A stretch of DNA of 64,000 nucleotides from Amblyomma americanum (taxonomy: Eukaryota; Arthropoda; Arachnida; Ixodida; Ixodidae): positions 73,295,056 to 73,359,055 of the forward strand of contig NC_135506.1 of assembly GCF_052857255.1 (NCBI RefSeq). Direction: 5' to 3'. Numbering within the stretch: position 1 is the first letter of the stretch; each line of letters opens with the position of its first letter. Under the pieces are notes generated by a model that was not told the origin of the DNA, did not search any database, and was given only the letters and a program-made list of their open reading frames with translations. Below are positions 54,696 to 64,000 of this stretch, in pieces. The position numbers and the translations under genes were made by a program.

Positions 54696-55280
54696 CGATA
54701 TATGAATGCATAGTAGAGGATGCCTAATGTCGCTGGGTTAAGAAATGATGACAACAAAGACGACAAGAACTACAATTAAAAAAAATTGCTGTCCGGTAAA
54801 TGAGTGTAGTTCGTGACGGCGACCGCTCACGAGATTTTCTTCCTAAATGATCGAGGCGCATGTGGCGCATAATCATGAACATTACTATGATGCGTGAGTG
54901 CATTTGTGAATTTGAAGCGTGGTTGAATAGCGCAGTTGTAGCTTCCAAGACAGCCGTTTATATATACACTGCGACTCACATTAGTCTTGTTCTGAAATAA
55001 AGCATAATTAACCCAAAGAAAGAAGACAAGCCAACTTTAACTGAACACCTGTTCGGAAGCGAAGAATGCTAGGCATTTTTTGGAACACTTCCTAGGTAAT
55101 CATGATGATGATGATGAATGATGTTAATGACGCAAAGGTAACGTAGACAATGAGCGTCTTGACACATTGCGTTTTTCGTCTACAAAAGTTGAGGTCAGGA
55201 AAACGTTTTTGAAGCATTTCACCACAGGGAAGCCGAGCAAAACGCCATAAAAAAGCTTATGCGCATTGTACCCGAAATGG
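54696..55280. other. Unassigned DNA
   Basis: A short (GAT)n tract lies at 55,101-55,115. No gene is seen. Confidence 0.4.
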
Positions 55281-55284
55281 TACC

Positions 55285-55600
55285 AGGCGGTGCTAGGGTT
55301 TGAACCTCGCAATTCCCGCATACGAGGCGGATGCTCCGTTCACCGAACCCGACCGCTGCGGCCCCGTTTCGACGAAGGCGAAACTCAAAAGGCAATTATG
55401 TGATATGTGATGTCAGTTATCGTTAAAGATCCCCAGGTCGTTGAAATTATACCGGAGCCCTCCACTGCGGCATCTCTATCTCTCTTTCTTCTTTCACTAT
55501 CGCCTTCCTCCATTCTCTCACGGCGCAGTTGAGGTATCTACCGAGAAATGCGACAGTTAGCACGTCTCTCATTTCCTGGTCACCAATCATCAAAATCAAT
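55285..55600 (+). repeat. Composite SINE
   Basis: A minus-oriented tRNA-like head (GGTTTGAACCTCGC is the inverted B box, about 55,295-55,345) is fused to a plus-oriented main-SINE body (CCCGTTTCGACGAAGGCG to GAGCCCTCCACTGCGGC and a degraded tail). Confidence 0.6.
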
Positions 55601-57689
55601 TCATGTTGTGTAATCAGCTTCAGCACCAGAATTATTAGAATGTTGATTCACGCATTAACACTATACCGAATTTCGCCGGAAGCTACAGCCAAGGAAGCGG
55701 TGCTTTGCAACTATTCCACTTGTTGGTTGCGTAACAGATGCAGGGTGAAAGTTGCGAAAACGTAACAACCTAACGTGGGTTTGAATGCCCGTGGGCCGTT
55801 TTTGGGTATAGAATATCTGATACGGGTCCCATTTGAACCCAACATATTTTTGGAAATGTGGCGGTGTGCTTGATGGTTGCTTCACTTCCGCCACCGGTTG
55901 GCCCGGTATTGCACAGCCTCCGGGATCGGCCTGGGACATTATAGCGCGCGTCTTTTCTATCCTATCTTTAAACTCTCGTACTTTCCGCACGTGGTAGCGA
56001 TTGTGGCTCAGATTGAGCCAGCGGGCAGGCCTGTGCCTTTTCCTTTTCATTTTTCCTAGCAACAACAGAAGAAGAAGGTAACAAAAAGTTCATGTTTTGT
56101 GTTTCTTTAGGTTGTGCCGGGATATCTTACTCGGGCGGCAATTTCATAATCGTTTTTTTTCATCATTCATTATGAGGGCAAGTTAGCGAGTAAATGAAGT
56201 AACAAATAAAGGAAAGAAAAGAAATAAAGAAACGAATGACCAGTTTTAGACTTTTCAGCCTTGTGATTGCCACGCAATGTAGCCCTGTTCAATTCTTTGC
56301 TCTCCCACAAAACCTATATGGTTGTGAAAGCTACACGAATCGAATTTTATGAACTACATGGTTAGACAGCAGTTCAGCAATCGAATTGGTTTAACTGCCT
56401 TGTCGCTACATTTTTCAGTGAGTAGTTAGTGCTTCGCGCCATCACGTGTCATGGATTAGCGTTAGCAACATTTCTTAGACTTTCAGCTTACGAAGGTTGT
56501 GGTTGGCGCGTCGTTGTCAACTTTTAGACACAGAAGCATAGATTCGTTGATAAATACACTATTTTTGTGGTGTGGAAGAAGAAAACTGTAGTGAAAAAGA
56601 CAAGTTGGGGTCAATCTCTGCACCGTAAATTTTAGTCTTTGCCCATTTATATTGCTTGGCTCTTGAATTTGAATAAGAATAACCGTCCTGATTAAGTTAT
56701 GCCCAGGGTGAGCCATAAACGTCAGAAGGCAGCGGAGGTTAACTTGCTTGCGCGTGCGAGTATACCTATTAGCCATGGTGCATACCCGGTGACCCATTTG
56801 CCTAGCGTGCAGGGCGGGGGAAAACGCAGTCCATTTAAGAGACTGCGATATCTCATTTTCTTCACATGTAAATGCTTCCTGGGAAATCAGGGATTGATGT
56901 TCTCCGGCATCACAAACGGCAACATTCAACACGCCATCTAGACGCCACACACCGCGTGGTTCTTCACACGGCCGAATTCTGATCTTCTACGTTTAGGTTT
57001 GAAGTAGGGGGACTGTCTTCTTGTCAATCCGATCATCGCGACAAACACTAATTAGAACCAAGGCAAATAAACCAAGCAATGACTGAATATTCTATTAGCA
57101 CAATTTTTTGCACATTTTTACCTTTTAGACTTTTCTCAGAGCACTCATGCTAACACCTTTGTCTCCCTAAAACCCCCAAGTGGAGCATAATAGTAGAATG
57201 TCGGCGGTCTTTGCGCAATAGCTAATTTCTCAGTTTTCACCTCTAAAGACCATTCTGCCTCATCCACGGGTCTGCACTGTTTGTCTTTTAAAACGGTTCA
57301 CTATACCAGAGCATTTCGTCTCTTCCTAGAAGCCATGCTTTTCGTGACAGCGTGGAAAACAGCAATCCGAAACTCAATTTGACAGCGCCTCCATGAGCCG
57401 GGCTGATTCTCCATGCAAACAAGAGAAAATCTCCCCGGACAGCTCATCGTAAATGCGGGTCCGTGAAGCTCAATTCGATTCGAGTTTTCCATGCTGTAGC
57501 GCGTCAGAAAAGCGATCAAATTTCAGGAGCGAGGGAGTTGGGGATGAGGGTCAACAAACGTAGTCGTAGTCGGTGATGTGAATGAATTGTGAGTGTTGTG
57601 CTTTTTTTGTTGTTTGGTGGCACCTATTTATTTCCCTGCTCCCAGCAATAAAATTTCAGTTGTAAGTCAGCGTCCGTCTGTTCTCTTCC
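55601..57689. other. Unassigned DNA
   Basis: Contains a 134-codon minus-strand frame (55,661-56,065) and a 155-codon one (56,483-56,950). Neither shows a motif, signal or compositional bias that would support coding. I cannot assign them. Confidence 0.4.
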
Positions 57690-58000
57690 TTCCGTCCGTG
57701 TTCAAGTTCGCGCTGTTTTTCCATTGTTCACCCCATGACAGCAAGCCCATTCTACCAGTACGCCGAACACCCCGCACAGGCCACCCAAACAGCGTCATCC
57801 AGCATCTTGACCGCACTGCCACATTTCAGAAATCATTTTTTGTCCACACAGCTCACGACTGGAATGACCTTCCCCGCGACTTAGCACTAATCAATCAAAT
57901 CAAATCTTTAGTTACATCATCCAGATATTAGGGGCGCGTTGACAAAAAGCTCTCACTGGAGCTTGATTGCGCGCCTGCGCCCCCGTACAAGGTTTCAAGG
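57690..58000 (+). pseudogene. CR1-like LINE ORF2 C-terminus and 3' UTR
   Basis: The last 75 codons before TAG at 57,929 read TGHPNSVIQHLDRTATFQKS and HDWNDLPRDL, typical of the CR1-type C-terminus. They are followed by a 3' UTR with a CTCTCACTGGAGC...GCGCGCCTGCGCCCCC hairpin-like stretch. The rest is truncated. It meets the tail of the minus-strand LINE that follows. Confidence 0.7.
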
Positions 58001-60872
58001 TTTGTTTGATTTCATATATTGGCAGCAACTAACATAACAATTGCGTTTGAGGAAAAATAAGCGAGACACAACTGACTCGGAAAAAATAAAAAAAAGAGAT
58101 AAAAACAGACAAAAACAGGAAAAGAAATAAGATGCAAAAGTACTGGTTTGTAAGACTAACACAAAGCATTTAGCAATAATGGTAAGAGGTAGCTGAGCAT
58201 TTGACGTCCATAGTTAGCTCGTATTTGAGGAATGAACCATTTATCGCGGTTTCTTATGGCATAAGTGTGTTCTCTAGGTGTTAGTTGAGACAAAGTTTCA
58301 AGAAAATTACGATAGGTATTACTTCTCCTATACCGTTTTATTAAGTTGACATTATATAGCTCGTGTATTGGAGTTATGTGGAAGGTATTAAAAAGGGGTT
58401 TTGTCGTAACGTCGCGGGGGATGCTTGCAATGCTTCTTATGGCTCGTTTTTGGATTACATGTAAACTGTTTAAGTTTGAGAGTGTGGTAGTTCTCCATAC
58501 CGTGAAACCGTAGTTTAAAACGGAAGCAAACATGGAATTATAAAGAATTAGTTTCACTTTTTGTGGCAAAAAATAGCGTAGTTTACTTAACACACCAGTT
58601 ATTTTTGACAGCTTGTCCGCTGTTTTATCGACATGTGTTGACCACGATAAATGGTTCTCAAAATATACTCCAAGGCTTTTTACGACGGAGACAACTTCTA
58701 AAGGCACAGACCCAATCCGAAGTGAAATGTCGCTATCGCACACTATTTTATTTCTTGGCCTAAAAAGCACGACTTTTGTTTTATTTATGTTTATAGATAG
58801 TGAGTTGACGATCGATCAATGATTTAAAAGATGTAAACACGTGTTTGCTTGTTCATTCAGATTTTGTATATTGCTAGAGTTGAAAAATAAACTGGTATCA
58901 TCAGCATATATTAAAAATGTTGGGCGTGGGTCAATGAGAACGATGTCATTAATGTAGATGATAAAACGTAGAGGCCCCAATATGCTTCCTTGCGGGACAC
59001 CTGCTAAAACTGATTTCGGGTCGGATATTTTTATTGTTAATTACTACTTGTTGTGCTCGCGCAGATAAATAAGAGTTCAATATGTTATGAAAAACGCCAC
59101 GGAAGCCATAGAACTCAAGTTTAGCAAGCCTTGTCTGATGATTAATAGAATCAAATGCCTTTGAGTAATCCACAAATACACCGAGAGTTAATTGGTGCTG
59201 TTAGAAAGATTGCAGGATTAATTCCTTTTGGGTTAAAAGCGCTGTATCTGTGGAGTGGCCACTTCTAAACCCATGTTGATGAGGTGTCAATAAGTTATGT
59301 TTGATACAAAAGCTAATGATCCTTTTGTACAGCAGTTTCTCTAGGCATTTTGAAAAAATGGAGAGGATTGATATGGGACGATAGTTCGACAAGTTATTTT
59401 TTTTGCCACCTTTAAAAACTACTGTCACCCTAGCAACTTGCATGGCTTGTGGGAAAACTCCCTGCAGAAAGCATAGATTAAATATATGCTCTAAAACAGG
59501 ACTAATTAGATCAATGGTATGTTTAATAGGTTGAATTTTTAGATCATTTACGTCCCTTGTACTAATCGTTCGGAGAGTAAGAAAACAGCTTTCAATTTCA
59601 CTGCGATCCGTTGGTGATAAAAATGCACTATTGTGATTTCTAGATTGCAGATAGCTCAGGGAATCAGGATTATGTATACTGTTAACTAAAGACACGAAGT
59701 AATTATTAAAAGTATCTGCTAATTCTTTTCCCGAAAGTTTCTGATTTCGGACTAAGATTTCTAGCTCGACGGGTTCCTGTTCTGTACGGTTTAGAACTTT
59801 ATTTATTTCTTTCCACATGAGGTCGCTTCGATTTTGTACATTACCAGAAAATAATTTTTCCATGTATTCCTTCTTGGTTTCTCGAAGAAATGAAGTTACA
59901 TTGTTGCGATATGATTTTAATTTGGCTAAGTCGTCGGAAGACCCAGTTCGAAGAAACCGTTTAAAAAGATTATTTTTCTTTTGAATCATATTTAGGCAAC
60001 GACGATTTATCCAGGGCTTGCGCGCTTTACCAGGCCTCTTAGTTGTTTTATAAGGGAAACATTTATTGTACAAAAATTTTAGTGTGTTTATAAATGCGTG
60101 ATATGCTTTGCTAGGGTCGGTTATTTTGTAGACGTGATTCCAGTCGACAAAAAGAAAAATTGCCAGGTGATCACTAACTTGCGCTAGTACCACTCCGGAC
60201 ACTTGATAAATTCCTTTGACACATTGCTACAGAAAACATCAATGGATGTCTGTGTTAACGGTCGCGTTTCTTTATTTATGAAGTTGGTAAGGGCGTAGCA
60301 TTCGAACAACCTGTTTGCTTCTTGTGACTCAGGAGATGAGGACGAAAAGTCAATATTAAGGTCACCACTTAGTATTAGCTTTAAGTCATTTTCGGTTACC
60401 CAAGATAATATTAGCTCTAAACAGGAAAAAAGGAGTGAGATGTTTCCAGCTGGGGACGGTATACAGCAGAAAATACATTACTGCCAGATTTCAAAGAAAG
60501 TATCTCATAATTTTCGTTCGTTTTTGAGAATTCTGGAATAAGGCAGCATTGGAAACATTTCTTAGCAGCTATCAAAACGCCTCCGCCCTTTTTATTCAGG
60601 CGAGATTGGAGATAAATATCGTACTGCGGCAGTTTCAGTGGCACCGTATCTTTTTTATACCACGTTTCGGATATCATAATGACATCAAAATCAAATGTAA
60701 AAGCATCCAAAAGGGCAACAACTTCATCTTCTTTGTTACAGAGTGACTGTGCGTTCAGATGAAAAAATGTTGAGGCTTTTTTGTTTTTTGCGTACAAAGA
60801 TGAAGCATCATCATGTGTAAAGAAGCCGGATACTACATTAGTAACAAAAAGAATGCATGGGATCCAGCCCAT
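58001..60872 (-). pseudogene. CR1/L2-like LINE, nearly full ORF2, broken
   Basis: Minus-strand EN-RT frame. Endonuclease at 60,770-60,170 (HLNAQSL, ISETWYKK, GGGVLIA, then after a shift SGDLNID and VSDHLAI). Linker (WINRRCLNMI). RT from about 59,440 (NYRPISILS, HQHGFRSGHS, DYSKAFDSINH, YADDTSLFF at about 58,905). C-terminus with KSLGVYFENHLSW (58,156-58,770). A stop separates QSF from the next RT segment near 59,201, and shifts occur near 60,417 and 59,000. There is no RNase H or C-terminal zinc finger, which separates it from the I-type copies. 3' UTR runs to about 58,001. Confidence 0.88.
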
Positions 60873-60889
60873 TTCAAGACTGCCATCGA

Positions 60890-61013
60890 CGAAGCTATGT
60901 CATCGTCATGATTCTCATGTAACATTCATTGTTAACCGCTGTTCTTGTGCCCACCTCTCATGTGATGTACCGCGAGGAACCCTTGAGGGTCAAATGAATA
61001 AATAAATAAATAA
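60890..61013 (+). mobile_element. CR1-like 3' end with (AATA)n tail
   Basis: The 3' UTR hairpin GAACCCTTGAGGGTC is followed by AATGAATAAATAAATAAATAAA, the usual end of CR1/L2-type LINEs. Only about 120 bp remain. Confidence 0.65.
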
Positions 61014-61389
61014 AACTACGCCGTACATTTTAACGCATGTGCTGACAGGTTAAATCTTCCCATTTCAGGCATGTAAAAAATTTAGTTCATTTAAAATTAC
61101 TTTTAGTTGATGCTTTTTATTTCTGAATTTCAGAACACGGCACAACACTATACCTGCTTTCGCCTGCTTTTAACTCTGCGTGACATTATAGTATCCACGA
61201 TACACCGAGATTGAGCGTAGCTTTCATGCATAGCTACCTGCATTTAATTCAACTCGCGGACTCCTCAGACTGTTCTTCTCAGGCCACTGAGACTATGTAG
61301 CACGCTCTTGCAGAACACCTTGTATATGAGCGCGAAGTGACTTTGAGCGCTTCCTTGACGCGTTTCGAGAGCGGGCCACTTTTGGAGGA
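61014..61389. other. Unassigned DNA
   Basis: No gene or repeat identified. Confidence 0.4.
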
Positions 61390-61800
61390 GGAGGAGCACG
61401 ATAAACTTTATTGCCGTCGACGAAGGTAGGAGTTGGTGTGGGGTTATAGCCCCACCAAGTGGCCATGAGCCCTAGGCGTTCGGCGACTTCTAGGGCTCTT
61501 GTCACAACCCGGATCTGGATCTCTGTGTCTGAGCCGGAACAGAGCAATGCGGCATCTCACTGGTCTGGATTAGAGAGCTGCAAACCTCACGGAGGGGAGT
61601 CCTGAGTGCAAGCCCAGAGTAAATGGGATAGAGTGGCATGTTGGTCATATAGTTGAGAGGAGGGAGAGTAGACACCAGGGTATATGCCGGCATATATCGC
61701 GGTGTTGGGGAAGGTGTTCGTTTGGAGTTGCGTCCAAGCGACCTCTTTTGGAGGAACTTGTGCTGGGCGCTCGGCCTCAGAGCTACGAAGATCTCTAAGG
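61390..61800 (-). pseudogene. I-type LINE 3' end
   Basis: The minus strand reads LQTNTFPNTAIYAGIYPG, HATLSHLLWACTQ (degraded zinc finger) and VVTRALEVAERLGL. It then has a 3' end with AATAAAGTTTATCGTGCTCCTCCTCC, like the ends of other I elements in the window. The 5' truncation lies after RNase H. One frameshift separates the two segments near 61,580. Confidence 0.75.
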
Positions 61801-62320
61801 AACGCGAGCGCTTCTACATTTCTTACGCAGCTGCTATCCTCCTCTTCTCTGCGTTTTCTCTCTTTCCGAGAGCACAATATTAGGCCTTATAATGACCCAT
61901 AAGGCCTACTTTTCTGCCATTCTTTCAAAGAAGCCTCTCTATGCGTTTACGCGTATATTTCATCATACTGAATAAACAGTGCAAATAACAGACAGACAAA
62001 ACGAAAGGCGGACGCAGGACGAGCACTGGCTCTCAGCAAAGGAGATCGTATTCATCGACAACCTTAGAGCGTCGCGCGCATCTGTGTGTGGTTTCTGTGC
62101 TTTTTCACCCTCTATGATCACGGGCTGGTCGTTGAGTGTTCTGTTTATAACAGATTGGTTTTGCTATTAACGATAGTTGAGAGTAAGCGCTCATCCTGGT
62201 CTGCCTTTATTCTTGCTTGTCTGCTTTTCGCGCTGTTTATTTAGTATTAGCCTTTAACAACTCCACCAAATCAATATTCTGCTAAATAACATAATGAAGG
62301 GTTCGATGAAAGTTCGTCTG
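61801..62320. other. Unassigned DNA
   Basis: No gene or repeat identified. Confidence 0.4.
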
Positions 62321-62324
62321 ATCA

Positions 62325-62515
62325 TGTATGGAATGAAGTGAATCACGGTCACTGACCAGGTTTGAAGAAGTGTGTGACGTTTCGGAACCGCATGCGGGTT
62401 TCTTTTCATGTAAGTGACATTTCTTTGTCCAATTCAGTGAACGAGGAATCCGTGTGTGCTTCCGAAATGACATATACTTCTTCAGACTTGATGTAATTCA
62501 CTTCACTCTGCGAAG
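62325..62515. ncRNA. Inverted pair of degenerate hammerhead-like motifs
   Basis: Two similar arms face each other around 62,420. The minus-strand arm (62,411-62,374) reads CATGAAAAG, a stem GAAACC...GGTTC, then CGAAACGTC. The plus-strand arm (62,436-62,475) reads GTGAACGAG, a stem GGAA...TTCC, then CGAAATGAC. Stem II and the CGAAA part fit the hammerhead; the CTGATGA part is degraded in both. Penelope-like elements are known to carry hammerheads near their ends. No RT is attached here. Confidence 0.4.
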
Positions 62516-62987
62516 TTTATTTAATGTTTTATTTTTACATTCTGCATCTTAGATTGCAAAATATTTTATATTTATTTTTTCTTGTTCGTAACGTATTGTA
62601 TGGCAGTGCCCTGCCAGTGTTCCTGAATAAATTTCGCTTGTTCTTAATCCTCTCTCCTCCCCTTCACGCAGTATTCAAATGTTAAAGCCCTTGAAGGAAC
62701 CTGAATTAATATATAATAGCAGAATCGGTTTAAGCTCCCCGCATTCATTATAATCTCTCCCTTTTTCTGACCGCTTACCTCAGATTTTCCACTGAAAGCA
62801 GGGATTGCTTAACGCTGCTTGCATGTGGCGTGTTAAGCAGTTTTAATGTGGGGTTTAATTTATGAGCTAGTTTAATCTTTTGGTACGTATAGCACGAAGC
62901 TTCTTCGCTCCGACTGAATTCCTTCCCAAAAGACGGCAGTTTTAATGAAGCTTGTCGCTCCGTGGGATTAAATTTTGGTGGCAGGCC
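62516..62987. other. Unassigned DNA
   Basis: A/T-rich; nothing recognised. Confidence 0.4.
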
Positions 62988-63101
62988 ACGCGTACACCGA
63001 CGCTGAGGTCTGTAATTATTCACAAAAAGGCGGGCGTAATACACACGCGTACACCGACGATGAGCTCTGTAATTATTCACAAAAAGGCGGGCGTAATATA
63101 T
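62988..63101. repeat. Two tandem copies of a 57-bp unit
   Basis: ACGCGTACACCGACG starts at 62,988 and at 63,045. Each unit continues TGTAATTATTCACAAAAAGG and CGGGCGTAATA. Only a few bases differ. Confidence 0.85.
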
Positions 63102-63111
63102 TGTTCGACAT

Positions 63112-63930
63112 TACGCTACATTCATCATCAGCATTCTCATTATCATCAGCCTCACTACGTTCACTGCAGGGCAAGCCCACTCCCATATCTTTCCAACTAA
63201 CCCGGTTCTGTACTAGCTGCGACCACCTTATCCGGGTAAACTATCTGATCTCATTCTTCCACCGCACTTTCTGCCGCCCTCTGCCTGCTAAACTTGCCTT
63301 ATCTTGGTATCCAGTCCGTTACCAATAAGGACCAGCGGTTATCTTGCCTTCGCATTACATGCACTGCCCAAGGCCATTTCTTCCTCTTGATTTCCAATAG
63401 GAGGTCATACACCCGCGCTTTTTCTCCTGCCCACTTTTCTCTCTTTCTGTCTCTTAACGTTACACCTATCATTTTTCTATCCATCGCTCGCTGCGTTGTC
63501 CTTAACTTAAGTTGAACCCTTTTTGTTAGCCTCCACGTTTCTACCCCGTAGGTGAGTACCGCTAAGATACACCTGTTATATACTTTGCTCTTGAGGGCTA
63601 GTGATGAACTGCCATTTATTACCTAAGAGCACCTGCCATAAGCGCTTTCCCACATTCTAATTCTTCAAGTTATTTCAGGCTCGTGGTGCGGATCTGAGGT
63701 CACTACCTCTTCTAAGTTCGTGTATTCGTTTTCCATTACAGCACCTTGATATCTGTCGTAAACTGCTATTCTCTTTCGACACTTTTCAGCAGTACTTCAA
63801 TTTTCCGCAGAATAATTTTAAGCCCGTCGTTCTCCCGTGCCTTTGTAGGACACTGATCATACTTTGTAATTTGTCCCCTGAGTTCCATAGCAATGCAATG
63901 TCGCCACAGAGCTTCAATTACTAATTTTTT
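63112..63930 (-). pseudogene. RTE-type LINE RT C-terminus and tail
   Basis: The minus strand reads GLKIILRKIEVLLKS (near 63,830), ETWRLTKRVQLKLRTTQRAM and DRKMIGVTLRDRKREK, then WPWAVHVMRRQDNRW. This is the characteristic C-terminal region of RTE-clade RTs. The tail at the left reads, on the minus strand, ATGATAATGAGAATGCTGATGATGAATG, a trinucleotide-rich RTE-type end. The segment has several stops and frame changes, and the RT core lies outside or is lost. Confidence 0.8.
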
Positions 63931-64000
63931 CAGCACTTAATTATGGAAAATAAAGGGATTCATTAACTTATATAGGATACCTGCAAGCACTATTGTAGGC

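Noticed and set aside
55661..56065. A 134-codon minus-strand frame as a gene
   Set aside because: No recognised motif, no supporting signals; the frame is within one statistical expectation for GC-moderate DNA.

Overview
The window looks like nuclear DNA from an arthropod, most likely a hard tick. It has dense nested non-LTR retrotransposons of I, CR1 and RTE type, a Ty3/gypsy element with 175-bp LTRs, a Penelope-like element, and many copies of a tRNA-derived SINE that resembles the tick Ruka type (family name from memory). I see no bacterial-style operon, rRNA gene, functional tRNA gene or CRISPR array. I see no multi-exon host gene I can name. Nearly everything that can be read as protein belongs to mobile elements, most of them broken.

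Layout. (1) 1-12,557 and 42,993-50,606 are two direct copies of one duplicated block. Both contain the same nest: a SINE split by a plus-strand LINE 3' fragment, which is itself split by a 3.8-kb minus-strand LINE of the same family. In copy 1 only, a complete 5.6-kb I-type LINE (1,022-6,621) and a short SINE (10,892-11,010) inserted later, and two deletions occurred. (2) 12,558-19,400 holds decayed LINE pieces, an exon-like ORF, a locally duplicated stretch with an (AT)n expansion, half of a hammerhead-like motif and a Penelope-like reverse transcriptase. (3) 19,420-25,545 holds a CR1-like LINE with a long reading frame, an I-like fragment, several SINEs and two small tandem arrays. (4) 25,768-27,154 holds two related reading frames for very basic 23-residue-repeat (STPR-like) proteins, the first inside a unit bounded by perfect 16-bp inverted repeats. 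(5) 27,325-32,614 is the gypsy element, inserted in an (AT)n microsatellite. (6) 32,770-42,420 is a field of SINEs and short inverted-repeat-ended elements, one of which received a young 5'-truncated LINE (40,208-41,841). (7) 50,607-57,690 is mostly unassigned DNA with a 0.55-kb (ATGT)n satellite. (8) 57,690-63,930 holds CR1, I and RTE fragments and an inverted pair of hammerhead-like motifs.

How the parts relate. Target-site duplications and the duplicate block give a relative order: SINE, then plus-strand LINE fragment, then minus-strand LINE, then block duplication, then I-element and SINE insertion into copy 1. The EN-RT-RNase H LINEs would supply the machinery that moves the SINEs, which is known biology for such families but not shown here. 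The items most worth a second look are the nested duplication, the STPR-like ORF unit, and the hammerhead-like motifs. Percent identities given are by-eye samples, not computed alignments.
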